Below the pieces are notes generated by a model. The model ran no database searches. It saw only the letters and a list, made by a program, of their open reading frames with translations, and was not told the DNA's origin. Below, one piece after another: positions 18,395 to 27,184 of a DNA stretch of 37,335 nt. Where the stretch lies: NCBI GenBank assembly GCA_021769135.1, contig JAETTM010000041.1, forward strand, positions 1-37,335. The letters are read 5' to 3'. The translations under genes were made by a program, and so were the position numbers. This stretch comes from Lachnospiraceae bacterium. GTDB taxonomy: Bacteria > Bacillota > Clostridia > Lachnospirales > Lachnospiraceae. The stretch's first letter is position 1. Every line of letters starts with the position of its first letter.

Positions 18395-18421
18395 GCAGGA
18401 GACATTCTGGAAATCTCCTGC
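18395..18421 (-). promoter_or_regulatory. hairpin in the Rpn leader
   Basis: GCAGGAGA/TCTCCTGC, 8 bp with an 11-nt loop, ends a few bases before the AGGAGG used by the nuclease gene. One arm contains AGGAGA, so the hairpin could hide an anti-Shine-Dalgarno-like region or stabilise the mRNA. Structure seen; role inferred. Confidence 0.4.
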
Positions 18422-18521
18422 TTATACTGTTTTTCTGGATTGTAAAGCATTTATTTCCTGAAATGTTCAAAGAGTACTAGAATTCTTCTGAAATGATTAT
18501 TTAGAAATATGCTTCATAGAA

Positions 18522-18550
18522 AGTATACCATAGCGTCCATGGAATGACAA
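18522..18550 (-). promoter_or_regulatory. promoter of the Rpn / kinase unit
   Basis: Minus strand TTGTCA (18545-18550), 17-base spacer, TATACT (18522-18527). Both boxes match the vegetative consensus at five of six positions. The leader to the ATG at 18376 would be about 140 nt. Confidence 0.7.
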
Positions 18551-18633
18551 CAATAATCTCAGCCACTTCCCCCCTGCCTGGACAGGATTCTCTCAGCAGC
18601 CGCCACACCTAACCCTCCCGCCCCAGGAAGCCA

Positions 18634-18865
18634 GGAAGGCCGGTCATGGGCAGAAGGTTTTTCTGCGTTGTTTCCGACGGTGCTTTTCCTTAGCAGAATG
18701 CCCGATACCCAAGGGAAATTGCGGCACGGATGCCGCAATTAGTCTGCACGTGCCATGGATGGCACTTGCAGACGCCCCGGCCGCCCTCCACAGCCTACCC
18801 ATTCTGCTTAGGAAACCCCCGCCGGAAACCCAGCAAAAAAACCTTCTGCCCATGACCGGCCTTCC
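18634..18865. repeat. 232-bp branched palindrome
   Basis: The outer arms, 18634-18662 and 18837-18865, are perfect 29-bp inverted repeats. The inner 38 or so bases of each arm continue pairing at about 80%, ending at CAGAATG/CATTCTG. Inside are two more hairpins: AATTGCGGCA/TGCCGCAATT (18717-18740) and a 14-bp stem with one mismatch (GTCTGCAcGTGCCA/TGGCACtTGCAGAC, 18742-18773). The whole would fold into a long stem with a branched head. It lies 11 bp after the recJ stop. A 70-codon frame inside it is a by-product of the symmetry. It could be a miniature transposon, a structured RNA or an extreme terminator. Confidence 0.85.
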
Positions 18866-18875
18866 GTCCTCCTGC

Positions 18876-20660
18876 CTACCTATAACCTTTCATCACAATC
18901 TGCAAGCTTTCCCTCCCTTTATACCTATTTATATCCGGATAGTAAATCACGCTCAAAGGGATATCCACCCGCTCCCCGCTATAAAGCCGGTTTACCATAT
19001 ATTCTCCCGCCTTTTCCACAAGGAATTCATGGAAAGCATCCAAATCGCCAAAATACACCATATCGAAATAATTCCCGCTGCCGTCCGCCACTCCATATTT
19101 TCCCACATTCCTGTTCTTGCCCATCACCCTCCCGTTCAGGATATGTACATCCTTCTGGGCAAAAACCGGTTTCCTGTTTCCTTCCCCGAAGGGCTCCAGC
19201 AGCCTTAACTGCCCAACCAGTTCCTTCGTAATATAGGACAACGGCATTGCCACATCAATATGTATTTTTTCCTCCAAATCATCCTGGGTCAGGCGGCAGT
19301 TTCCGTTTATTTTTTTACGGAATGCTTCCACATCCTCTTCCCGCATGGAAAGCCCTGCCGCCATTTTATGGCCGCCATATTTTGTAAAGAATTCCTTGCA
19401 GGCGCTCATTTCTTCATACATATGATAGGCCTCTATCGAGCGCCCGGAACCTTTCACCCCTTCTTCCCCTTTGGTAAGCACAAATGCCGGTTTCCCATAC
19501 TTTTCCCGTATTCTCCCGGCAATAATACCGGCCAGGCTTTCGTGGACTTCGGGCAGATAAGCCACCAGAACCTTATCCTCCCACAGCCCCTCCTTTTCAA
19601 TATGGGCGATAGCCTCTTCCGTACCCTTTGCCGTCATTTCCTTGCGGATATCGTTCAGATTCTTTAGCTCTGCCGCAATCGTTACGGCCTCCGCCCAGTC
19701 TTTGCTCTGCAAAAGCTCCAATGCCCGTTTCGCAGTATCCAGCCGTCCTGTGGCATTCATGCATGGGCCCAGGATGAAACCGATGTGGTAGGAGGAAAGC
19801 TGCATCGGCTCTACCCCGCAGACTTCTATCAACGCCTTTAGCCCCAGGTTTCTGGATTGCCTCATATTTTCCAGCCCGCATTTTACGATGATGCGGTTTT
19901 CGTCCTTTAACTCCATCAAGTCACAGACCGTGGCAAAAGCTGCGATTTCCAGCAATTCCTCCAACACCTCGTTTTTCTCATCCTTAAGGTTCCCATTTTC
20001 CCCGCATTCTTCCAAAAGCTGCTGCACCAGCTTATAGGCCACCACGGCGCCGCATATATTCCTGAAGGGATAGGTGCAGTCCTCCCTTTTCGGGTCTACC
20101 ACAGCCGCAGCATCCGGAAGCTGATAGGCCCGTTCCCCGTCTTCCCTTTCTTCATAAGGAACTTCATGATGATCCGTCACCACAACGGTAAGCCCTAGTT
20201 CTTTTCCATAAGCAATCTGGGGGGCCGCCGCTATCCCGTTATCGCAGGTCACTACCGTATCCACCCCATCCCCCGCAGCTTCTTCAAGCAAGGCTTCATT
20301 CAATCCATATCCGTCCTTCACCCGGTGGGGAATCACCGTATCCGCTTTTGCCCCGCAAATTGTCAGCCCTTTCAGCAAAATGTATGAGGCACAAATGCCG
20401 TCCGCGTCATAATCCCCGATAATCCGAATCCTGGCCCCGGAACCAATCTTTCCCTTTAAAACCTCCACCGCCTTATCCATGTCTTTTAAAAGGGAAGGGG
20501 CATATAAATCTCCCCGCCCGCCGTTCAGATATTTATCGATTTCATCATCCCCTACCACATCCCGATTGCGAATCAATCGGGCAATTACCGGATCAATATG
20601 ATATTTGGCCGCAATTTTCCCGAAATCCGCCCTCTTTGCCATTATAAACCACTGTGCCAT
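18876..20660 (-). CDS. recJ: Single-stranded-DNA exonuclease RecJ
   Basis: 594 residues from the ATG at 20660; an upstream GTG/ATG frame would add 17 residues, but MAQWFIMAKRADF is where homologues begin, and a GAGGAAAGGA precedes it. RecJ degrades single-stranded DNA 5'-3' in recombination and repair. Seen: DYDADG in IGDYDADGICASYIL, the DHH motif in VVTDHHEVPYEE, the DHHA1 region with GSGRSIE and GGHKMAAGLSM, and a C-terminal OB-like domain. It follows secDF on the same strand after 228 bp, as in many clostridia; the usual next genes (apt, relA) are not here, and a large palindrome follows instead. Confidence 0.95.
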   Translation of the reverse strand: MAQWFIMAKRADFGKIAAKYHIDPVIARLIRNRDVVGDDEIDKYLNGGRGDLYAPSLLKDMDKAVEVLKGKIGSGARIRIIGDYDADGICASYILLKGLTICGAKADTVIPHRVKDGYGLNEALLEEAAGDGVDTVVTCDNGIAAAPQIAYGKELGLTVVVTDHHEVPYEEREDGERAYQLPDAAAVVDPKREDCTYPFRNICGAVVAYKLVQQLLEECGENGNLKDEKNEVLEELLEIAAFATVCDLMELKDENRIIVKCGLENMRQSRNLGLKALIEVCGVEPMQLSSYHIGFILGPCMNATGRLDTAKRALELLQSKDWAEAVTIAAELKNLNDIRKEMTAKGTEEAIAHIEKEGLWEDKVLVAYLPEVHESLAGIIAGRIREKYGKPAFVLTKGEEGVKGSGRSIEAYHMYEEMSACKEFFTKYGGHKMAAGLSMREEDVEAFRKKINGNCRLTQDDLEEKIHIDVAMPLSYITKELVGQLRLLEPFGEGNRKPVFAQKDVHILNGRVMGKNRNVGKYGVADGSGNYFDMVYFGDLDAFHEFLVEKAGEYMVNRLYSGERVDIPLSVIYYPDINRYKGRESLQIVMKGYR

Positions 20661-20726
20661 GAATTCCCAAATCCTTTCCTCAAAGCAAAAGCATACTTCA
20701 CGCATTCCCACATTCTTCTAAACGCT

Positions 20727-20774
20727 ATCCCCCGCCGGAAGCTCTTTATCTGTTTTCTGCTTCCGGCGGGGGAT
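20727..20774. repeat. 16-bp perfect inverted repeat between secDF and recJ
   Basis: ATCCCCCGCCGGAAGC at 20727-20742 and its exact complement at 20759-20774, with a 16-nt loop. No T tract follows on either strand, so it is a poor intrinsic terminator. The right arm carries the motif shared with 18810-18829 and 30729-30749. The rest of 20661-20888 shows no gene. Confidence 0.75.
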
Positions 20775-20888
20775 TCCTCTTCACTATTGCCTCTGCCCGC
20801 ACGCTTCTTTGGCTTTCCCTGCATGCGTTCTTCGCCTCCTGCCCATTTCATCCTTCCTCACACAAAGCTGAAGGCTGTATAATCGCAT

Positions 20889-23141
20889 TTATTTTTCCTT
20901 TTTCACAATTTTCGTCCTGAACACATACCACAAAGCGCCGGTAATACATACGGAAGAGTATGTGCCGCATACGATGCCTACCATAAGGGGCAGTGCGAAT
21001 TCCCGGATACTGGTTACTCCGAAGATGAACAGCGATACCACCATAAAGAAGGTCGTCAGCGAGGTAAAAATACTTCTCGACAGAGTCTGGCTGATACTTC
21101 TGTTAACCATTTCCTGCAAATCCCCCTTTTTGCCCAGCAGTGCAAGGTTTTCACGGATTCTATCGAAGATAACGATTGTGGCATTGATGGAATAACCTAC
21201 AATCGTCAACATGCATGCAATGAACGTGTTCCCCACCGATACCCTTGCCGCCGCATAAAACGCCAGAACCACCAGAACGTCATGTATCAGGGCCAGCACT
21301 GCGCTTGTTCCAAACCGGATATCCTTAAACCGGAACCATATATATACGAGCATACATGCAGTAGCAATTAAAATAGCCAGAACCGCATCCGACTGCATTT
21401 CGCTGCTAATGGTAGAGCTAATCGTTTCCGCCGTAATTTTCTCCGCATCTGCCGAGAAGTTTTCCACCATGGCATCCTTGAACCGCTCCCTCTCTTCCAC
21501 GGTCAATGTCCTTGTTTTAAAGATTACTTCATTGGTGCCAGCGACCTTCTGCGTCTGCACGTTCCCGTCGCTGGTAATCGCTTCGATAAGTGGCACTATA
21601 TTGCTGTCAATATCTTCTATCGTCCTGTCTTCATTGAAAGTTACGTTCGTGGAAGTACCCCCCACAAATTCAAGGCTGTAATTCAAAGCGCTCCCCTTGG
21701 AAGCCTGGTTCACGCCCATCAACACAAACCCGGACAGAATCACTATGACGGAAATGGCAAAGAACAGATTCTTTTTGGACAGGAAAGAAATCGTCTTCCT
21801 CTCTTTCCCCACTCCGTAAAGGCTTTCCTTCTTCAGCCCTATCCCATACAGGGCTTTCATCAGCTGCCTTGTAACCACAAGGGCCGTAAACATGGACACG
21901 ATAATACCCAGAGCCAATGTCTGCGCAAAGCCTTTTACCGTTCCGGAACCCATAAAGCCCAATACTACCGCAGCGATCAAGGTCGTCACATTGCCGTCCA
22001 GAATAGCGGAAAAAGCTTTGGAAAAACCCATTTTAATGGATGACTGCACTGTCTTCCCCGTTGCCAGTTCTTCCCTTATCCTTGCAAAAATAATCACATT
22101 GGCATCCACAGCCATACCGATGGAAAGGATAATACCGGCAATGCCCGGCAAAGTAAGCGTAATTTCAAATAAATTCAATAACACAACAATCACAGCGGTA
22201 TAAATTCCCAATGCCAAAGATGCCGCTACGCCCATCACCCAATAAACCGCAATCATAAAGATAACCACGAGCCCAAAGCCCACTGCCGCCGCTTTCAGGC
22301 TGGTATTTATGGCCGCGCTCCCCAGCTGTGCACCTACCACGTTGGAACGGAGTTCCTCCAGCTCCAGCTTCAACCCGCCGATACGGATGGTGGAAGCGAG
22401 CCTGTCCGCCTCTTCATAGGTAAAGCCACCTGTAATCTGGGCGTTTCCATCACTGATTACCGCATTTACCTGAGGGGCGCTTATAATTTCATCATCATAA
22501 TAGATGGCAATCGTTTCCCCATTCTGGTAAGCCTTTGCCGTGGCATCTGCAAATTTCTTCGTTCCCTCCGAGGTCATAGTCAGCCCTACCACAAACTGGC
22601 TGTTTTGCATATCATCGCTCATGCTGCCGGCCTGGGCATCTTGCACATCCGTTCCCGCCAGGAGAACGGAGCCGTCCGCCTCCAATTCTTCGATATCCCT
22701 CAGCATGATATAAACTATTTCCCCATTTTCATCCATGGTCATAGTGTAGTTCAGTTCCCCATCCGCGCCTTTTTCCGCAAGGAAATACAAAGAACCCGGT
22801 TTGCCCAGTTCCTCCAGAATCGCATTGGCATCGGATACGCCGGGTATCTCGATGTTAATCCGGTCGCTTCCCTCCTGATATACCTGCGCTTCCGTGCTGT
22901 AGCCTTCCACACGCTTCTGCAGCTTGTAAATGGTGTCCGCCATATCTTCCCTGGAAGGTTCTTCCTCCCCCACTACCTGATAGGTAATGCTTACGCCCCC
23001 GGCCAAATCAAGGCCTAACTTGATGCCGGACGCCGCCCCTGCTTTTTCCGTTCCGATACCTTCCACTGCGGTATAAGAAAGCCCGCATAAGGCCAGAACC
23101 ATCACAAGCAGGATAATAATCGCCTTGTTCTTTTTCATCAT
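20889..23141 (-). CDS. secDF: Fused protein translocase SecDF
   Basis: 750 residues joining SecD (about 1-425) and SecF (about 440-750). It uses the proton gradient to pull proteins out through SecYEG. Each half has one N-terminal helix, a large outside domain and five more helices. Signature motifs are GLDLAGGVSITYQ (SecD head), GMAVDANVIIFARIREE (SecD helix 4), LEFVGGTSTNV (SecF head) and GYSINATIVIFDRIREN (SecF helix 4). The two ATG codons at 23141 and 23138 share a GGAG. It begins 139 bp after the SCIFF maturase, which fits the known neighbourhood of that peptide system. Confidence 0.96.
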   Translation of the reverse strand: MMKKNKAIIILLVMVLALCGLSYTAVEGIGTEKAGAASGIKLGLDLAGGVSITYQVVGEEEPSREDMADTIYKLQKRVEGYSTEAQVYQEGSDRINIEIPGVSDANAILEELGKPGSLYFLAEKGADGELNYTMTMDENGEIVYIMLRDIEELEADGSVLLAGTDVQDAQAGSMSDDMQNSQFVVGLTMTSEGTKKFADATAKAYQNGETIAIYYDDEIISAPQVNAVISDGNAQITGGFTYEEADRLASTIRIGGLKLELEELRSNVVGAQLGSAAINTSLKAAAVGFGLVVIFMIAVYWVMGVAASLALGIYTAVIVVLLNLFEITLTLPGIAGIILSIGMAVDANVIIFARIREELATGKTVQSSIKMGFSKAFSAILDGNVTTLIAAVVLGFMGSGTVKGFAQTLALGIIVSMFTALVVTRQLMKALYGIGLKKESLYGVGKERKTISFLSKKNLFFAISVIVILSGFVLMGVNQASKGSALNYSLEFVGGTSTNVTFNEDRTIEDIDSNIVPLIEAITSDGNVQTQKVAGTNEVIFKTRTLTVEERERFKDAMVENFSADAEKITAETISSTISSEMQSDAVLAILIATACMLVYIWFRFKDIRFGTSAVLALIHDVLVVLAFYAAARVSVGNTFIACMLTIVGYSINATIVIFDRIRENLALLGKKGDLQEMVNRSISQTLSRSIFTSLTTFFMVVSLFIFGVTSIREFALPLMVGIVCGTYSSVCITGALWYVFRTKIVKKEK

Positions 23142-23280
23142 CCATTTCTCCTATTCCTGTTTTTTTAATTCCAGTTCCGCACTTTCCCTTCCAGTACCTA
23201 AGCCTTTTCATCTGCAGAAAATTCCCGGCCGCTTATGCGTCCGTAAATTTTCTGAGATACTGTCCGGGCAAGTGCTGTTT

Positions 23281-24663
23281 TTATTCAGACAAGGCCGCTT
23301 TTATCATAATGGCGCATTCGATGCGCTTCCTTTGCAGCTCACAGCCCAAATCATATACATCATTAATGTTTTGATGGAAATTATAGGAATTGGCCGCACA
23401 TCCGCCGCTGCAATAAAACTTGGCAAAACAGTTCCTGCATTTTTCTTTCGCATACACATTGCAACACTTGAATTCATCCCTGATATCGGTGCGCAGCAGC
23501 CCTTCTTCCACATTTCCCATCAAAAACTCTTCTTTCCCCACAAATTGGTGACAAGGGTACAAATCCCCCCATGGCGTCACCGCCAAATATTCCGTTCCGG
23601 AACCGCAGCCCGACAGCCGTTTAGCCACACATGGACCCCCTTCCAGGTCTATCATGAAGTGGAAAAAGTTTACCGGCTTTCCCGCTTTCCTTCTCTCCAG
23701 CAAGTCCACCGCCAGCTTATCGTATTGATCCAGCAAAACCTGCAAATCCTCTTCCCGCAGCGCATAATCGTCGGACGGCTCCGCCACTACCGGCTCCACG
23801 GAAATCTGCTCGAACCCCAAATCCGCCAAATGCGCCACATCTTCGGAAAAGTCCAGATTATTTCTCGTAAAAGTTCCCCTCACGTAATAATCCTTCTGCC
23901 CCCTGCTTTTTGCAAGCTTCTGGAATTTGGGAACAATTTCTTCGTAGCTGCCTTGTCCTCCCCTGTGCGGGCGCATCCTGTCGTTCACTTCTTTCCTTCC
24001 GTCAATGCTCAAAACTACATTGCTCATCTCTTTATTGACAAAATCCATCACTTCATCGTTCAAAAGCACGCCGTTAGTCGTCAGCGTAAAACGGAATTTT
24101 TTATGAAAAGGCTCTTCCAGGCTCCTTCCATAGGCTACCAGTTCCTTTACCACCTGCCAGTTCATCAAAGGCTCCCCGCCAAAGAAATCCACTTCCAGGT
24201 TTACCCTCTTCCCCGAGTTTGCAACAAGGAAATCCAGTGCTTTCTTTCCGGTTTCCAGGCTCATCAGCGCCCTTCTACCATGGTATTCCCCTTCCTCAGC
24301 AAAACAGTATTTGCAGGCCAGGTTGCAATCATGGGCCACATGCAGGCAAAGGGCCTTTACCACGGTCTCCCTTTTCTTGAAATCGCCAATATAATCTTCA
24401 TAAATATCCGGCGCATAAAGCATTCCCGCTTCTTTCAGTTCCAGAATCTCCTTTACCGCCTCTCCCATTTCTTCCTTATCATAAGGCAGTTCCAGTTCTC
24501 CCAGCCTCTCCATCAGCACGCCGTATTCCGCGCTTCCCTCCCGATCCAGCAGTTCCTCTACCGCCCCGGCCAAATCATAGACAATGTCATCCACTACATG
24601 CACTGAACCGCTGTTCACATCCAGTACAATATTATAGCCATTATTTTTATACCGATGTATCAC
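23281..24663 (-). CDS. scfB: SCIFF radical SAM maturase (SPASM)
   Basis: 460 residues with a GTG start at 24663, preceded by AGGAGAAAGG. It installs thioether bonds from peptide cysteines to a neighbouring residue (Thr in the characterised clostridial pair CteA/CteB). A precursor-binding RRE-like region occupies about 1-95. The radical SAM motif CNLACKYC gives C113, C117 and C120. GGEPLMNW follows, then a SPASM domain with cysteines in CGSG, YPCHQF, KCCN, KCRNC, FYCSGGC and GCEL for two auxiliary clusters. The cognate peptide is encoded just upstream, beyond a hairpin-rich spacer. Confidence 0.93.
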   Translation of the reverse strand: MIHRYKNNGYNIVLDVNSGSVHVVDDIVYDLAGAVEELLDREGSAEYGVLMERLGELELPYDKEEMGEAVKEILELKEAGMLYAPDIYEDYIGDFKKRETVVKALCLHVAHDCNLACKYCFAEEGEYHGRRALMSLETGKKALDFLVANSGKRVNLEVDFFGGEPLMNWQVVKELVAYGRSLEEPFHKKFRFTLTTNGVLLNDEVMDFVNKEMSNVVLSIDGRKEVNDRMRPHRGGQGSYEEIVPKFQKLAKSRGQKDYYVRGTFTRNNLDFSEDVAHLADLGFEQISVEPVVAEPSDDYALREEDLQVLLDQYDKLAVDLLERRKAGKPVNFFHFMIDLEGGPCVAKRLSGCGSGTEYLAVTPWGDLYPCHQFVGKEEFLMGNVEEGLLRTDIRDEFKCCNVYAKEKCRNCFAKFYCSGGCAANSYNFHQNINDVYDLGCELQRKRIECAIMIKAALSE

Positions 24664-24690
24664 TTCACCAATCCCTTTCTCCTAATTCGG

Positions 24691-24878
24691 GCAGGCGCCT
24701 TTTCCTGCACGGCGCACCCCATGCGCCGCCTTAGCGGCATATTTCCTCTCCATGGGGCTGCAATCAAGTAGGGGAATGTTCTTCTCCCCTACTTGCCGCG
24801 CGGCCCGCAGTTGCTTCAACAACAAATTCCATATGCGGGCCTGCGCATATAATAAGCAGCGACGCCAATCGCTGCTTA
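24691..24878 (-). repeat. hairpin array between SCIFF peptide and maturase
   Basis: In the order of transcription: a 10-bp perfect stem at 24853-24878; a 12-bp stem with one bulge bounded by 24798-24846 (core GGCCCGCA/TGCGGGCC, 24802-24841); an 11-bp perfect stem at 24765-24795; overlapping short stems at 24725-24738 and 24710-24728; and 24691-24708. No frame here looks coding. I infer processing or partial termination that keeps the peptide more abundant than its enzyme. Confidence 0.7.
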
Positions 24879-24946
24879 CGAAGTCCTTATTTTCTCAGTC
24901 GGTTATTCCGTTGCAGTCCATTCCCGCCTTTTCAGGAACTACGAAA

Positions 24947-25090
24947 CTATTTCACTTTCTCGCAGCTCTGGTTGCCCACAGTACAGGATGTCTTACAAGC
25001 TGACTGGCAGGAAGTCTGGCATTCGCCGCATCCGCCTTTTTTCATAGACTCTTTATAATCTCTTGTGGTTAACGTCTTTATGTGTTTCAT
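24947..25090 (-). CDS. scfA: SCIFF ranthipeptide precursor
   Basis: 47 residues, six cysteines in the second half (C21, C24, C28, C32, C36, C43): the 'six cysteines in forty-five' pattern. The leader MKHIKTLTTRDYKESMKKGG is recognised by the maturase. Thr and Ser residues lie between the cysteines, including T26, T34 and T37, and are possible cross-link partners. The ATG at 25090 has AAGGAGG at 25098-25104, excellent spacing; a frame extending to 25144 is not needed. SCIFF is nearly universal in Clostridia; its function is debated, with quorum-sensing roles proposed for some ranthipeptides. Neighbours (TIGR04086 protein upstream, maturase and secDF downstream) are the family's standard context. 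Confidence 0.93.
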   Translation of the reverse strand: MKHIKTLTTRDYKESMKKGGCGECQTSCQSACKTSCTVGNQSCEKVK

Positions 25091-25134
25091 CACAAAGCCT
25101 CCTTGTTTAGATGTACTTATTACGAACTTATAGT

Positions 25135-25140
25135 AGTATA
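25135..25140 (-). promoter_or_regulatory. possible -10 box of the SCIFF gene
   Basis: TATACT on the minus strand, about 45 nt ahead of the ATG at 25090. No good -35 is seen 17 bases upstream (TTTTCC), so this is tentative. Confidence 0.3.
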
Positions 25141-25238
25141 GCACAGTTTTTCTCCAAGGAAAAGCACTTTTTCATATTTTTTCGCAACAAATATATTCGG
25201 AAAAATGCCGTTTGCGGCTGCCCCGGTATGAATTGCGG

Positions 25239-25661
25239 TTAATTGGACAGCATCCCTCCCATCATTCCGCTCCCGCCGCACAGGCAGAATACGGTGACGA
25301 AATTCGCGGCCACATCCTCTACGCTCCGGTTCACCGCCAGAGAAACGAGCGCCAGTACGACAAAATACAGGACCCCCATCAGCAGCCCCCATACAAATTT
25401 CCTGCTTCCGGCCCGTTTCCCCGCCAGCAGCCCGGCAAAAAAAGTCACGGCTATGTAAATGACAATAATCCCGATATTCACTATCTTCTCCTGCAGGCTG
25501 AACCGGTACAGCAGTACAGCCAGCAGCAATAGAAGCCCTGCGGTGAGCACATAAGATAAAAGCAGGCACTTCATCATAAAAAGTACACCCTCCCCGCTTA
25601 CCATACTGCCCATCTGGGGTTTTTCGTGGCTTCTCCTCCTCATTTTCCCCATTTTTTCCAT
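25239..25661 (-). CDS. TIGR04086-type membrane protein
   Basis: 140 residues. A short basic N-terminus is followed by four hydrophobic segments (about 27-50, 60-80, 88-106 and 117-135). Size, topology and position directly upstream of the SCIFF peptide match the TIGR04086 family of unknown function. The ATG at 25661 has AAGGAG at 25668-25673, seven bases away. A longer frame on the same strand in another register (to 25695) is a shadow. A role in exporting or sensing the SCIFF product is guesswork. Confidence 0.75.
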   Translation of the reverse strand: MEKMGKMRRRSHEKPQMGSMVSGEGVLFMMKCLLLSYVLTAGLLLLLAVLLYRFSLQEKIVNIGIIVIYIAVTFFAGLLAGKRAGSRKFVWGLLMGVLYFVVLALVSLAVNRSVEDVAANFVTVFCLCGGSGMMGGMLSN

Positions 25662-25759
25662 TCCAATCTCCTTCCGGTCTTTCTCTCTTCTTCATGTATA
25701 TTCCGCTTCATGCCGCAAATTGACTGAATTGTAAAATATTTTGCTTTTTTGCAAACACC

Positions 25760-25788
25760 TTGACACCTATCATCCAATATTGTAATAT
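25760..25788 (+). promoter_or_regulatory. promoter of the CNNM gene
   Basis: TTGACA at 25760-25765 (perfect -35), 17-base spacer, TAATAT at 25783-25788. A small GCCG/CGGC hairpin lies in the leader at about 25799-25814. Confidence 0.8.
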
Positions 25789-25840
25789 TTCATATAAGCC
25801 GCCATAAGACGGCAAATAGTACATAAGGAGTGATTAAATT

Positions 25841-27184
25841 TTGGATACCACTGGTGTCATACAGCTTATTGTCATTTTTGTCTTGATAGGGCTATCCGCC
25901 TTTTTTTCTTCTGCGGAAACCGCTCTTACCACAGTGAACAGGGTGCGCATGAAAACGCTGGCCGACGAAGGTAGTTCACGGGCTGCGGCTGTCCTGGCCG
26001 TATTAGACCATTACAGCAAAATGCTCAGCACCATTCTTATCGGTAATAATATCGTCAATCTGACCGCCTCTTCCCTCACCACGATTCTTGCTACAAAGGC
26101 GTTTGGAAGCTATGCGGTAGGTATTGCTACCGGTATCTTGACTCTTGTCATTCTCATTTTCGGAGAAATCATCCCGAAAAACACCGCTATGATTTATTCG
26201 GAGAAAATTTCCCTGATTTATGCTAAAATAATACTTTTTTTAATGAAAATATTTACCCCGGTCGTGTTCATTATCGACAAAATGAGCGCGGGCATTTCCA
26301 GGCTTCTCCATATCGATATGAGCAAAAAGGAAAGCCTTATGACGGAAAACGAATTGAAGACCTATGTGGATGTCAGCCACGAAGACGGGGTCATCGAATC
26401 CGAAGAAAGGGAAATGATTTACAATGTGTTTGATTTCAGCGACGCGGTGGCAAAGGACATTATGATTCCCCGCATTGATATGGTCAGCGTCAGCCTGGAT
26501 GCCGGGTACGATGACGTTCTGAATGTTTTCAAACAATATATGTACACCCGCCTTCCCGTATATGATGAGGATAAAGACAATGTGGTAGGCTTGATTAATA
26601 TCAAAGACTTTATCCTGCTGTCCAGCAAAGAGGATTTTCAGGTGAAAAACATATTGCGGGAAGCTTACTACACTTATGAATATAAAAAGACCGCCGATTT
26701 AATGATTGAGATGCGGGAAATTACAGCCAATGTGGCTTTTGTATTAAACGAATACGGCGCTACGGCCGGAATGATTACTTTGGAGGATCTTCTGGAGGAA
26801 ATCGTGGGCGAAATCCGTGATGAATATGACGCGGATGAAGAAGAGCTGATTCAGCAGATAGACGAATACTCTTATCTGGTGGAAGGCGGCATGAAACTGG
26901 ATGACATCAACGATGCTTTAAATATCTCCCTTGTTTCCGAAGACTATGACTCTATCGGCGGCCTTATCATCGAGCATTTGGACCGCCTCCCCGAAGAAGG
27001 CGAAACCATTTCCACGGAAAACGGCATTTCCTTGCAGGTAAAAGAAATCAGCCAAAACCGTATCATTAAAGTATTGATGACTCTGCCTAAGGATACCTCG
27101 GAAGAAACTGAGGAACAAGTTATTCCCGAAGAAAACGCGGCTGAAAACAGCAATGCCCCTTCTTCCGAATCTTCTTTATACTAA
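25841..27184 (+). CDS. CNNM/HlyC-CorC membrane protein with CBS pair
   Basis: 447 residues with a TTG start at 25841, fixed by AAGGAG at 25825-25830. A DUF21 membrane domain (about 1-185) has three or four helices and the SSAETALT motif near residue 23. Two CBS domains follow (about 205-325) that bind nucleotides, then a CorC/HlyC C-terminal domain (about 340-420) and an acidic tail. The family includes magnesium and other divalent-cation transporters; the old 'hemolysin' label is misleading. It has its own strong promoter and faces the HAD gene, whose coding end it overlaps by nine bases. Confidence 0.9.
   Translation: MDTTGVIQLIVIFVLIGLSAFFSSAETALTTVNRVRMKTLADEGSSRAAAVLAVLDHYSKMLSTILIGNNIVNLTASSLTTILATKAFGSYAVGIATGILTLVILIFGEIIPKNTAMIYSEKISLIYAKIILFLMKIFTPVVFIIDKMSAGISRLLHIDMSKKESLMTENELKTYVDVSHEDGVIESEEREMIYNVFDFSDAVAKDIMIPRIDMVSVSLDAGYDDVLNVFKQYMYTRLPVYDEDKDNVVGLINIKDFILLSSKEDFQVKNILREAYYTYEYKKTADLMIEMREITANVAFVLNEYGATAGMITLEDLLEEIVGEIRDEYDADEEELIQQIDEYSYLVEGGMKLDDINDALNISLVSEDYDSIGGLIIEHLDRLPEEGETISTENGISLQVKEISQNRIIKVLMTLPKDTSEETEEQVIPEENAAENSNAPSSESSLY

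Noticed and set aside
18644-18853. 70-codon minus-strand frame
   Set aside because: Lies wholly inside the 232-bp palindrome; the frame is a by-product of the inverted repeat.
25120-25695. 191-codon minus-strand frame overlapping the TIGR04086 gene
   Set aside because: It is a register shadow: the other frame has the membrane topology, the AAGGAG site and the expected context.
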